DNA from: Prevotellaceae bacterium UBA1391
GTDB taxonomy: Bacteria; Bacteroidota; Bacteroidia; Bacteroidales; Bacteroidaceae
DNA length: 64,000 bases
Direction: 5' to 3'
NCBI GenBank assembly: GCA_002305265.1
Contig: DBQP01000010.1
Coordinates: forward strand, 1-64,000
Every line of letters begins with the position of its first letter. The first letter of the stretch is position 1. Positions 7,515 through 16,403 of the stretch are shown here, piece after piece. A program made the position numbers and the translations under genes. A model generated the notes under the pieces. The model had not been told where the DNA came from and did not search any database. It saw only the letters and a program-made list of their open reading frames with translations.

Positions 7515-9896
7515 CTTCTTGCCATTTCTGATATAAAAACCTCTTTGTGTCGGGACGGCAATCCGACGACCTTGCAAGTCATAATAAGATTCTCCAGCTG
7601 TAGCCGACCAAGAGGGTGCAGTAATTCCTGTTGCTTCTGTCTGATAGTCGAACACCTTGATGCAGTCGAGAAAGACATTCTTGCGATTGGCTGCTGCAGC
7701 CAATATCGTCACCATATTCCGGTTTTCTACCAATTCCACATCAAATTCCACTTCTTGCCATATGGTGCAAGAAGGCAAGGAGACCGTCTGTACGGCCTGA
7801 CCTACCCTCACCCGCACCATGGCATCTCCATTGGGTGACTGGTAGCGCAGTTTCATCTTAGCTCTTCCACCGGCAATTACACTAATGGTATCACGTAGGG
7901 CTGCAGCCGAGTTGGTACCAAACTCCACAAAGCCCTGCCCCATGTAGCGTTCATGTCCAAAGTAGTAGCCATTTGCACGATTGGCTGTGATACTCTTGTA
8001 GTCCATGCACTCAGCTTCGTACTGCAGTGTATCTGTATAGAGCGGTGGAAGAGCGGGAGGTGTGACAACCGCCGCCGGCACATCATCACTGGATAATCTT
8101 TCCGTAGCCGTCCCACGACAATCGACAGTAATATCCAAGGGGCCATTGTGTTTCACGACCAGTGTCAGCACACCCTCTTCGATGGTCTGTTCCACAGTGC
8201 TCTTACGATGTTTAGCGCGATCAACCCAATTAACAGTAGGATTGTTGCTTACGCCAAATATGCGTATGGTATCAACTTCATTGCTTTTCTCCGTAAACGA
8301 ATTGCCTGATTTCGAGTTGCGGTAATTGCTGAGGTAGAATGTTACGCCGTCGCCAAACTCCTTCATGACTCCCATCGAATAGGCGGCATAACTCAAATAG
8401 ACGCTATCAGCTGTATTATACAATAAAGGTATAACCCCACTGGCCCGGCTTGTAGCAGTGGTCAGCGTACGCTCATTGGTCTCTGCGTTCAGCACGTCGA
8501 TGTACTGATAAGGATTGTAAGTCATCCACACATTGTCGATGTGGGCAGCAAAAATGTCTCCTTTGTATTCCTCAGGAAAAAGTTCATTAAACTCCTTTAC
8601 CTTTTTGTCTACATTTCCCCAACGCAAGGGATAAGAACTATAGTTCACCTTCACTTGCATGGTTTTGGCCAAAGAGTCGACCAATGCATAGCATTGTGCC
8701 GGCGCAGGATAGCGCCCCGTAGATTTCATCCACCACCGCTGCTCCAAAGGACGCTTGTGCGGATTCGTGCCACGCCCCCAGTTGTCGCACTCACGGCGAT
8801 AAAGCCCATCGTAGAGACTTTCAGGCGTATGGTACGATACCGGCCCATTAGCCTCAACATATGTTGCGCCCGTATTGATGATTGCCACTTTGGTTCGCTT
8901 AATGACCTCCTCACGGGTTGGAATGCGCACGGTTCCATCCAGCAGTTTGCGGAAGCCGTCAATGTTGCAGTTAACAAAATGTGGAAACCATCCCCAGTTA
9001 CGACGTGTATAACCATCTGCGGTGACAGTCGTCGCAGTCTCACGCGAACACTCTACGGGAATGGTTTCAGGGCCATCGATAACAGTCATACCATTCAACA
9101 TTACGTGTTCCATGATGGTCGTCGCGCTGACAGCCTTCACAAATGGATCCTTATCACCGTCGGTCGTCGACCATCCACAGGCATCGAAGCGGATGCCCAA
9201 GTTTCCGGCATAGCCCCCAAGAAAAGCACCGAGACAGTTGCTCTCAATATCGAAGAAGTCGGTTGACATAGTATACTTCTCGCAGCAAATGAAGTTTTCA
9301 GGGTGCTCAGTCAGCCGCTTTCTCAAAGCCGCATTGCGCATGTATGCAATAGGCATCATGTGGGCAGAAAAATAAGCCTGCGTAAAGCTCACCACAAGGT
9401 AGCCCCCATATTGCTGGCAATAATCCAGAATGTGAGCAAAAGTATTCAGACGCTGCTCGAAAGTAGGTTGGCCTGTGTCGCCAAACCCCCAAAACTGCTC
9501 TGCAAAGTTCCAACCGATGAAGTTGGGGTACTCCTTGAAATAGCGTTCATATTCGGAAAATTCCGTATCGCTGAAACGACTGTGCGAGCCACTGGCAGGC
9601 TGAATCATTGCCCAGACGCGCTTGGCAGCGCAAGCCTTCATCCACGAATCACATACATCGGGTCCGTTGACACAAGTAGCATCAGTAGCCGACAATGACA
9701 GGTTAAATACCACATAAGGCCTTATGTCTTCGGGGACCATTTCAATAATGCGCTCTGGGTCGGCCGTGTTCCATGTATCAATATGGATAATCCACATGGG
9801 CTGTTCGGGCGAAATGGGACGACGCAAAGGAACGGCAGCTTGACTGGCAGCCAACAAGCAGATGAACAATGTCATCAAGAAAAACAATCGTTTCAT
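7500..9896 (-). CDS. Secreted GH98 family endo-glycosidase with C-terminal sorting-like tail
   Basis: 798 residues, signal peptide about 1-20. Residues about 30-330 match the GH98 barrel: MWIIHIDTWNTADPE near 34 and GWNFAEQFWGFGD with candidate catalytic E133. The GH98 C-terminal beta domain follows (about 340-600), then a carbohydrate-binding-like sandwich (about 625-750) and a terminal segment with YYDLQGRRIAV and FYIRNGKK, a tail common on exported Prevotella proteins. Known GH98 enzymes are endo-beta-galactosidases on blood-group glycans or endo-xylanases on glucuronoarabinoxylan; the GH43 and glucuronidase-like neighbours favour xylan. A terminal repeat of ATCATGAT overlaps the stop. Family call good, substrate inferred. 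Confidence 0.8.
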   Translation of the reverse strand: MKRLFFLMTLFICLLAASQAAVPLRRPISPEQPMWIIHIDTWNTADPERIIEMVPEDIRPYVVFNLSLSATDATCVNGPDVCDSWMKACAAKRVWAMIQPASGSHSRFSDTEFSEYERYFKEYPNFIGWNFAEQFWGFGDTGQPTFEQRLNTFAHILDYCQQYGGYLVVSFTQAYFSAHMMPIAYMRNAALRKRLTEHPENFICCEKYTMSTDFFDIESNCLGAFLGGYAGNLGIRFDACGWSTTDGDKDPFVKAVSATTIMEHVMLNGMTVIDGPETIPVECSRETATTVTADGYTRRNWGWFPHFVNCNIDGFRKLLDGTVRIPTREEVIKRTKVAIINTGATYVEANGPVSYHTPESLYDGLYRRECDNWGRGTNPHKRPLEQRWWMKSTGRYPAPAQCYALVDSLAKTMQVKVNYSSYPLRWGNVDKKVKEFNELFPEEYKGDIFAAHIDNVWMTYNPYQYIDVLNAETNERTLTTATSRASGVIPLLYNTADSVYLSYAAYSMGVMKEFGDGVTFYLSNYRNSKSGNSFTEKSNEVDTIRIFGVSNNPTVNWVDRAKHRKSTVEQTIEEGVLTLVVKHNGPLDITVDCRGTATERLSSDDVPAAVVTPPALPPLYTDTLQYEAECMDYKSITANRANGYYFGHERYMGQGFVEFGTNSAAALRDTISVIAGGRAKMKLRYQSPNGDAMVRVRVGQAVQTVSLPSCTIWQEVEFDVELVENRNMVTILAAAANRKNVFLDCIKVFDYQTEATGITAPSWSATAGESYYDLQGRRIAVPTQRGFYIRNGKKIMIR

Positions 9897-9920
9897 ATTA
9901 GTTAGTTTGGTAATTTCAGC

Positions 9921-9929
9921 GCAAAGATA
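9921..9929 (-). promoter_or_regulatory. -7 element of the GH98 gene
   Basis: TATCTTTGC on the - strand, 25 bp upstream of the start. I find no -33 match 19 bp further on, as expected if transcription needs the adjacent AraC-type output domain. Confidence 0.5.
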
Positions 9930-9992
9930 CAGCTAATCTCACATTTCGCTTTCATTTTTGTCCGATGCCCTTTTCAATTTGTCTGACGGAAC

Positions 9993-10022
9993 AAAAAAAA
10001 CGCGGAATGTTACATCCGCGTT
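9993..10022 (-). terminator. Intrinsic terminator beginning inside the stop codon of the hybrid regulator gene
   Basis: Stem AACGCGGA (10022-10015) pairs with TCCGCGTT (10006-9999), followed by T residues down to 9993. The first two bases of the stem are the AA of the TAA stop codon. Confidence 0.85.
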
Positions 10023-13000
10023 AGTCCTTTGAAACATATTCAGATGGTGGAACACCAAAGTATCTCTTGAACAAAGTGGAAAAGTGAGCCGGACTTGAGA
10101 AACCGACAGTATAGGCAACCTGCGAGATATTGACTTTGTTCTCCTGAATCAGGCGTGCAGCCTGTTCAAGCCGGATGTTGCGAATAAAATCAGCCACACT
10201 CAACCCCGTCAGCTCTTTCATGCGCTTGTATAATTGCGATCGGCCGAGACCAACGGCATGGGCCAGTGCATCAACATCAAATTCGCTGTCACTGATCCGC
10301 TCGTTGACAGCATTCATCACACGTTCCATCAACTGATCGTCCGCGCTGCTCAACTCAATTTTATCCACACGCACTTTTTGCTGTTGAATACCCGTAAACT
10401 TTCCTCTTAGTCTTAGCCGGTTACTAAGAAGATTGTCGATGAGCGTATGCAGTTCCTCTATATCAAAAGGTTTGGCCAAAAAACCGTCAGCACCGCCTTC
10501 CAACCCCTCCAGCCGGTTAGACACATCAGCCTGAGAAGTAAGCAAGACAACCGGAAGATGGTTCAGCATGGAGTTGCGTTTGATGGTCCGCAGGAAGGTT
10601 AAGCCATCCATCTCTGGCATCATAACGTCAGAAACAACAATATCATACGCCTCGACGTTTAGCTTACGCATCGCCTCGCGCCCATTGATACAATGGACTA
10701 TATGGTAAAATCGGCATAGCTCTTTGACTACAAAGGATGCCAAGTCAATGTCATCATCTACAAATAGCAGGCGATATTGAGAATTAGGCCGACAGCCACA
10801 CGTGGCATCAGCAATTGTTGGCATGATTTCATCTGCGCTCAAATGCTGATTACCCACCGGAATCCTAATCTCAAATGTTGTTCCTTGTCCATGATAGCCA
10901 GCAAGCACGTCGATAATTCCATGGTGCAGGTCAACAATCATTTTACATAGATGCAAACCGATGCCAGTTCCAGCCTCTGATCCTGCACTTTGATAGAAAC
11001 GATCAAAGACACGTTTACGTTCGTCCTCTCTAATTCCTATTCCGTCATCTGTCACAGACAACCGAACAAAATGATCGTCATTAGAAACCACCACATCAAT
11101 ATTACCACCGTCCGAGGTGTATTTGAAGGCATTCGAGAGCAGATTGCTCACCACCTTGTCGAATTGTGTATGGTCAATCCAAGCTTTCACAGCGTCATTG
11201 GGACGATGGAACGTATAGTTGATATTATGCTCCTTTGCGTTGTAGGCAAACATCTTGTAGATGGAGTTGACAAAGCCTACAATATCGGTTTCTTGGCATT
11301 GCAACTTCATCTGCTGCTTGTCAATCTTCCGCATGTCAAGAATTTGATTGACAAGTGCAAGGATTTTATTAGCATTCTGTTCTATGAGTTCCAATTCTTC
11401 CCAACCCTGAGCCCCTGCGTGTTTTTTCTTCAGCTTATTCAAAGGCGATAGAATAAGTGTCAGGGGAGAACGAATGTCATGCGTGGTATTGATGAGAAAC
11501 TTCATCTTCTCGTTTTCCAACTGTCGCCGCTTTTCCCGCAAATATACTTTAATTAAGTATGCAGCAATGAAACCAAGCAGCATCGCGTAACCAAGATAGG
11601 CATACACGGTACGATACCACGGCGTTGTAACAATAAAAGTATAGTTGCTCACGGCCGATGTCTGGTCATTCACTACTGCTCTGACCTCAAGATTGTATAC
11701 TCCCGATGAAAGATTATTGAATGAAATACTGTTCTGTCCGGAGGCAAGAGGCGTCCACGGCGACTCGTTCAACCGATATTCAAGCACCGTATTCTCAGCA
11801 TTATTAAAGTCGAAATGCGAGAAATCAACAGTGAAGGAGTTTGTCTGATACGGTATTTCAAATTGAGTTTTCCCTCGAGTAGCGTGACGATGGCCTGCTA
11901 TCAGAAATGACGTCAGATACACCCTGCCTAATCTGCTTCTACTCTTTTTGAAGCGATTTGGCTGCAAGAAAGTGATGCCATCTGCTGTGCCGAAATAGAT
12001 GGTGCTATCTGTCTGCAAGCCTGCCGCCACCACATAGTCACTGCTGCCCAGTCCATTACCACGAAGATACCCCACCCACTTTTCCTGCTTTGGCTGATAG
12101 TGCCATATACCTTCACGCGTACTACACCAAATACCGCCATCGCTCTCAGCGGCTATATAACTGACAGCTTTGTCGCAAAGCACTTCTGCGTGTGGTGACT
12201 TTGTCACCTGATTCTTTTGACGATGCCATGTATAAAGGCCTTGCTCCGTACCAATCAGCATGTCACCTTCCCGCGTTTCACAAAGTGCATAGCACATCGT
12301 CCCATCCAATAAGTAATTCCAGCCGAGACTGTTGAAACTGTCAAGCACAGGATGATAACACGAAACACCAGCGGCAGTCGCCAGCCAAACAAGTCCGCTG
12401 CTGTCAACGAACATTTTGTGAATCCAATTGTTGTGCAATGAACCCTTTCCGCTATTTGATGGTGACGAGCTGAATGATCTGAATGTGCCAGTCGCTGTGT
12501 CATATACAGCAAATCCACGGGAATACGTTGAGAGATACAGTCGTCCATTCCGGTCATCGACCATATCGTTTAACTTGTCACAGTCGAAGACGGCCTTTTG
12601 CTGATAAGTGTCTGTTGTAGGCTGCCAGACGTATAGGGCCCTGTCCGTCGTTACCCAGAACTTTCCTTTTGAGTCGCGATACATCATTTCCACGGCCTTT
12701 GGCGCATTGTGGCTGGAGTGAATCTTTCCGGCAAGGTCAAACCCATAGATGCCATTGCCTTGCACCGTACACCAGACGATGCCGTCATCGCCTTTACAGA
12801 TGGCCGTTACAGGCGTACCTATCTGCTGCTTCTGATTAGAAAAGCTATATGTATCGAACAGCGGTTCTATGGTTGGTATCATCAGCAAGCCTTTCTGCTG
12901 GCATCCTATCCACAAATTATTCTGATGGTCTTCAAAAATGCTCCACACTTTCGATTTGCTCAAGTCTATGTCCGACTGGCTGAATTTCACCTCTTCCCCC

Positions 13001-13902
13001 CGCCATGAACGAGGCATCAGCATATACAGCCCACGGCCACGCGTACCTATGTAGATATGTCCATGCTTGTCTTGAAACATGGAGCGAAGCACGATATCAT
13101 CATCAATCGTCAGAGACTGTTGCACAATATGGCCATTGCGGTAGACAAGCATCCCATGCAGACAGAGTATCAGGACCTCGCCATCACGCTCGGCGAAGGC
13201 CATCGGAGTGCCAAGTGTGGAAACAAACCGATGCGATTTACCTGGCGTAGACATCTTATTGAAGGTAAATCCTTTATTTGCGTCGCATTTCCATATATTC
13301 CCCTTGCTATCCTCAAACAGATTGGAGTAGAACACATCATCGCCAGCAGTAGTAAAGTCGCGGACCCTTGTCAACTTCCGTGACCGTTCGTCTACTGTAT
13401 ACAGCCCGTAGCCCGCCGTCCCCACAAGCAATTGTCCATTGCTCGTGCGTAGAATCTTTGTCACCCGCGGACTGATTCCTGCGGGGAAACGGAAGTGTAA
13501 GAAAGCATTCCTATCAACATCATAGCAATCCAAACCTTGTGCCGTTCCAATCCACACTTGGCCGTCGTTCTCACACAGTAGCGTCGATACCAAATTATGT
13601 CCTAACGTCGTAGAGTCATTTGGATTGTGCACGAACTTGAAGAAGTGATACCCATCGTAACGATTCAATCCGTACTCGGTGCCTACCCATATATACCCTT
13701 CGGCATCTTGATCGATTGCCGAAGACGAAATCATTGTGCTTGACAGTTGTTCTGAACCGTAGAACCGTCCCACCTGCGCCATACCCCAAGCAGGAAAACC
13801 CAAAATGAAGACAACAAGCAAACATCCAAACAACAAACAACAGAACCGAAGACCCAAACTTCCGTCAAACAAAAGAATAATATGTCTGTTGTTTCGTTGC
13901 AT
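10021..13902 (-). CDS. Hybrid two-component system sensor kinase/AraC regulator
   Basis: 1293 residues, the usual size. Order: signal/anchor segment (about 15-42); two propellers of regulator repeats (about 50-690, e.g. GYIWVGTEYGLNRYDG); Y_Y_Y domain (about 695-765); membrane span (about 772-795); histidine kinase with H-box NTTHDIRSP (His near 807) and ATP-binding motifs NAFKY, DDGIGI, GTGIGLHL; receiver with VDDD and phospho-acceptor Asp in VVSDVMMPEMDG (about 1092); AraC-type double helix-turn-helix (about 1190-1293). Such one-protein systems sense an oligosaccharide in the periplasm and switch on the adjacent glycan locus. GH98 and GH43 genes lie just downstream, so they are the likely targets. 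No SusC/SusD pair is visible. Confidence 0.95.
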   Translation of the reverse strand: MQRNNRHIILLFDGSLGLRFCCLLFGCLLVVFILGFPAWGMAQVGRFYGSEQLSSTMISSSAIDQDAEGYIWVGTEYGLNRYDGYHFFKFVHNPNDSTTLGHNLVSTLLCENDGQVWIGTAQGLDCYDVDRNAFLHFRFPAGISPRVTKILRTSNGQLLVGTAGYGLYTVDERSRKLTRVRDFTTAGDDVFYSNLFEDSKGNIWKCDANKGFTFNKMSTPGKSHRFVSTLGTPMAFAERDGEVLILCLHGMLVYRNGHIVQQSLTIDDDIVLRSMFQDKHGHIYIGTRGRGLYMLMPRSWRGEEVKFSQSDIDLSKSKVWSIFEDHQNNLWIGCQQKGLLMIPTIEPLFDTYSFSNQKQQIGTPVTAICKGDDGIVWCTVQGNGIYGFDLAGKIHSSHNAPKAVEMMYRDSKGKFWVTTDRALYVWQPTTDTYQQKAVFDCDKLNDMVDDRNGRLYLSTYSRGFAVYDTATGTFRSFSSSPSNSGKGSLHNNWIHKMFVDSSGLVWLATAAGVSCYHPVLDSFNSLGWNYLLDGTMCYALCETREGDMLIGTEQGLYTWHRQKNQVTKSPHAEVLCDKAVSYIAAESDGGIWCSTREGIWHYQPKQEKWVGYLRGNGLGSSDYVVAAGLQTDSTIYFGTADGITFLQPNRFKKSRSRLGRVYLTSFLIAGHRHATRGKTQFEIPYQTNSFTVDFSHFDFNNAENTVLEYRLNESPWTPLASGQNSISFNNLSSGVYNLEVRAVVNDQTSAVSNYTFIVTTPWYRTVYAYLGYAMLLGFIAAYLIKVYLREKRRQLENEKMKFLINTTHDIRSPLTLILSPLNKLKKKHAGAQGWEELELIEQNANKILALVNQILDMRKIDKQQMKLQCQETDIVGFVNSIYKMFAYNAKEHNINYTFHRPNDAVKAWIDHTQFDKVVSNLLSNAFKYTSDGGNIDVVVSNDDHFVRLSVTDDGIGIREDERKRVFDRFYQSAGSEAGTGIGLHLCKMIVDLHHGIIDVLAGYHGQGTTFEIRIPVGNQHLSADEIMPTIADATCGCRPNSQYRLLFVDDDIDLASFVVKELCRFYHIVHCINGREAMRKLNVEAYDIVVSDVMMPEMDGLTFLRTIKRNSMLNHLPVVLLTSQADVSNRLEGLEGGADGFLAKPFDIEELHTLIDNLLSNRLRLRGKFTGIQQQKVRVDKIELSSADDQLMERVMNAVNERISDSEFDVDALAHAVGLGRSQLYKRMKELTGLSVADFIRNIRLEQAARLIQENKVNISQVAYTVGFSSPAHFSTLFKRYFGVPPSEYVSKD

Positions 13903-13923
13903 GGTAGCTAATCCATTTTAAGT

Positions 13924-13932
13924 GCAAAAATA
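13924..13932 (-). promoter_or_regulatory. Putative -7 element of the hybrid regulator gene
   Basis: TATTTTTGC on the - strand, 22 bp upstream of the start codon. No clear -33 element. Confidence 0.4.
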
Positions 13933-14136
13933 CAAATATTTTCGGAAACTCATCCATTTCCCTGCTCACACACCCTGCACAGTATACACTCAAAACAAAG
14001 GCAAGGCAGAAAATGAAGGCTTTACCATTCACGCAACTAAGTGTTTTTTCTTTGCTCTATGACATTTTCGCCATGCCACGTTCCGTCGCATGCAAATAAC
14101 GAGGTGCATATTCCTTTCAGACATGCACATTACCCA

Positions 14137-14190
14137 ATGACCTCGACTCTGCCTACATTCCTTTGCAAATGAAGGCAAAATCGAGGTCAT
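14137..14190. repeat. Two-tier palindrome, copy 2
   Basis: Outer arms ATGACCTCGA (14137-14146) and TCGAGGTCAT (14181-14190); inner arms TGCCT (14150-14154) and AGGCA (14173-14177). It lies 30 bp past the argD stop codon, so it may end or stabilise the arginine transcript, although no T tract follows. The core matches the palindrome at 5443-5488 while the outer arms differ. The remainder of 13903-14219 contains a smaller GTGCAT/ATGCAC hairpin (14104-14128) and no gene. Confidence 0.75.
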
Positions 14191-14219
14191 CTTAGAAGAA
14201 CGGTGTCTGTCCGCAGCAG

Positions 14220-15362
14220 TTAAAGCGAAGTCAGAACATCGCGCAGCGCCGCGATGAACGCATCCACCTGCGCATGGGTCAGCGTCAGCGGTGGCAGCAG
14301 ACGCAGCACATTCGTGCCAGCACAGCCTGTGAACACATGCTTTTCATAGATCAGTCGCCCGCGCACTTCCTTGTGCGGCACGTCAAGCACGACACCAACC
14401 ATGAGTCCGCGTCCGCGCAACTCCGTGATGTGGCTGCTTTCCGCCTGCAACGCCTTGAGTTGCTGCATCAGATAATCGCCGACCCTACGGGCATTCTCCA
14501 CAAGCTGTTCCTGCTCGAAGACGTCGAGCACAGCCAGCGCAGCCGCACAACCGAGGTGATTGCCCCCAAAGGTAGTGCCCAACTGTCCGTAGATGGCCTC
14601 GAAGTCGGGAGAAATCAGCACGCCGCCTATCGGGAACCCGTTTGCGATGCCTTTGGCCACACTGATCAAATCGGGACGGATGCCCAGCCACTGGTGGCCG
14701 AAGAACTTGCCGGTACGGCCATAGCCGCACTGAATTTCGTCTGCCACAAGCACGGCACCCGCCTCTCGGCAGGCGGCCTCCAGCCCCTGCGCAAACTCCG
14801 GCGTGAGCATCGTGCAGCCACCAACTCCCTGTATCGCCTCGATGATGCAGGCACAGACATCGCCCTTGGCCAGTTCGCGCTTCCAGGCTTCCAAGTCGTT
14901 CACCGGCAGATACGTCACATGCCCGTTGTTGTTGATGGGCGCAATGATCTTGGGGTTGTCCGTCGCCTCCACAGCAAGGCTCGTGCGGCCATGAAACGCC
15001 TTCTGTGCGGAGAGGACGCGCGTGCGCCCCGTCTTGAACGAAGCCAACTTGAGACAATTCTCGTTCGCCTCCGCACCCGAATTGATGAGGAAAAGCCGAT
15101 AGTCCTCGTAGCCGCTGATGCGTCCCAGACGCTCAGCCAGCTGCTGCTGCAGGGTGTTGATGACGGAATTGCTGTAGAACGCCACCTGCTGCAGCTGACG
15201 GGTCACACATTCCACGTAGTGTGGATGTGTGTGGCCGATGGAGATGACGGCATGTCCGCCGTACAAGTCCAGATATTCTTGTCCTTTCTCGTCCCACACG
15301 TTGCAGCCCTGGCCACGCACGATGTTCACGTCGAGAAGGGGATAGACATCGAAAAGTTTCAT
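14220..15362 (-). CDS. argD: Acylornithine aminotransferase
   Basis: 380 residues, cytoplasmic, class III PLP aminotransferase. Motifs: GQEYLDLYGGHAVISIGH near the N-terminus, NSGAEANE, FHGRTSLA, the PLP-aspartate motif VADEIQCGYGRTG and the Schiff-base lysine in SVAKGIANGFPIGG. It forms acyl-ornithine from acyl-glutamate semialdehyde in arginine synthesis. It is the last gene of the argR-argC-argD transcript, 18 bp after argC. Bacteroidota characterised so far use N-succinyl rather than N-acetyl intermediates, so the natural substrate may be the succinyl form; the sequence alone does not decide. Confidence 0.93.
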   Translation of the reverse strand: MKLFDVYPLLDVNIVRGQGCNVWDEKGQEYLDLYGGHAVISIGHTHPHYVECVTRQLQQVAFYSNSVINTLQQQLAERLGRISGYEDYRLFLINSGAEANENCLKLASFKTGRTRVLSAQKAFHGRTSLAVEATDNPKIIAPINNNGHVTYLPVNDLEAWKRELAKGDVCACIIEAIQGVGGCTMLTPEFAQGLEAACREAGAVLVADEIQCGYGRTGKFFGHQWLGIRPDLISVAKGIANGFPIGGVLISPDFEAIYGQLGTTFGGNHLGCAAALAVLDVFEQEQLVENARRVGDYLMQQLKALQAESSHITELRGRGLMVGVVLDVPHKEVRGRLIYEKHVFTGCAGTNVLRLLPPLTLTHAQVDAFIAALRDVLTSL

Positions 15363-15380
15363 AATGATGGTTTTTATGGT

Positions 15381-16403
15381 TTAGAAAGCGCTGGCCTTCA
15401 ATCTCAGTCCGCTGCGCTCGTCGAGCCCGAACATCAGGTTCATGTTCTGCACGGCCTGTCCGACGGCACCCTTGAGCAGGTTGTCAATCATGGATGTGAT
15501 GACCACCTTGCGGCCGAATACGTCCACATGCACCAGTCCCTTGTTGGTGTTCACCACCTGCTTCAAGTCGGGTGCCTGCTCGCTGTAGTGCGTGAAAGCC
15601 GCATCGGCATAGTAGTCGCGGTAGAGCTGTGCGACGCCGTCAGCATCGGACGACGACGCCAGACGAACGACGGCGGTGCAGAAAATGCCCCGCGCAAAGT
15701 CGCCACGATAGGGAATGAAGTCGACGGTGATGGCACCGTCCGGAGCATAGCCTTCCACCAGCGGGTCGGCCACACGCGGCGCGTCTGCCGGACGGACTTC
15801 GTTGAGCGACTGCGTGATTTCATGCAGGTGCTGATGTGCAAACAGCTTGTAGGTGGAGAAGTTGTCGCTTCGCCACGAGAAATGCGTCGTAGCCCCGGGC
15901 TTCTGTCCTGCTCCCGTCGAACCCGTGATGGCGTTCACCACCACGTCCTCCGTCAGCAGGCCCGCATGGGCCAGCGGGAGCAGACCCAGTTGGATACAAG
16001 TGGCAAAGCATCCGGGATTGGCCACATGCTGTGCGGCGGCAATCTGACTGCGGTGTATCTCCGGCAGACCGTATATATAGTCGTGGTCGCCGGCCAGACG
16101 GAAATCCTGTGCGAGGTCGATGATCTTGACTCCGGCTGGCACCTCATGCTCTTGCAGAAACGCCACGCTCTTTCCATGGCCGAAACAGAGGAACACGACA
16201 TCGACGCCGTCGAACGGCATTTCGTCCGTAAAACGTAAGTCGGTGTCGCCGATTAGACCTTCATGCACGTCGCTCACGAGATTGCCGGCATTGCTCTCCG
16301 AATTGGCAAAGACAATCTCGGCTTCGGGATGATTCAGCAGCAGACGGATGAGCTCGCCACCTGTATAGCCTGCCGCACCTAAGATTCCTACTCTCACCAT
16401 CAT
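15381..16403 (-). CDS. argC: N-acyl-gamma-glutamyl-phosphate reductase
   Basis: 340 residues. The N-terminal NADP-binding loop VGILGAAGYTGGELIRLL and the catalytic cysteine in NPGCFATC are present, with the family's C-terminal catalytic domain. It reduces acyl-glutamyl phosphate to the semialdehyde used by ArgD. The gene overlaps argG by four bases (ATGA, 16400-16403), so the two are translationally coupled. No argB or argF is inside the window. Confidence 0.95.
   Translation of the reverse strand: MMVRVGILGAAGYTGGELIRLLLNHPEAEIVFANSESNAGNLVSDVHEGLIGDTDLRFTDEMPFDGVDVVFLCFGHGKSVAFLQEHEVPAGVKIIDLAQDFRLAGDHDYIYGLPEIHRSQIAAAQHVANPGCFATCIQLGLLPLAHAGLLTEDVVVNAITGSTGAGQKPGATTHFSWRSDNFSTYKLFAHQHLHEITQSLNEVRPADAPRVADPLVEGYAPDGAITVDFIPYRGDFARGIFCTAVVRLASSSDADGVAQLYRDYYADAAFTHYSEQAPDLKQVVNTNKGLVHVDVFGRKVVITSMIDNLLKGAVGQAVQNMNLMFGLDERSGLRLKASAF

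Noticed and set aside
14274..16238. 654-codon + strand open frame across argD and argC
   Set aside because: Antisense to two unmistakable arginine genes and spans their junction; composition is that of reverse-complemented coding sequence.
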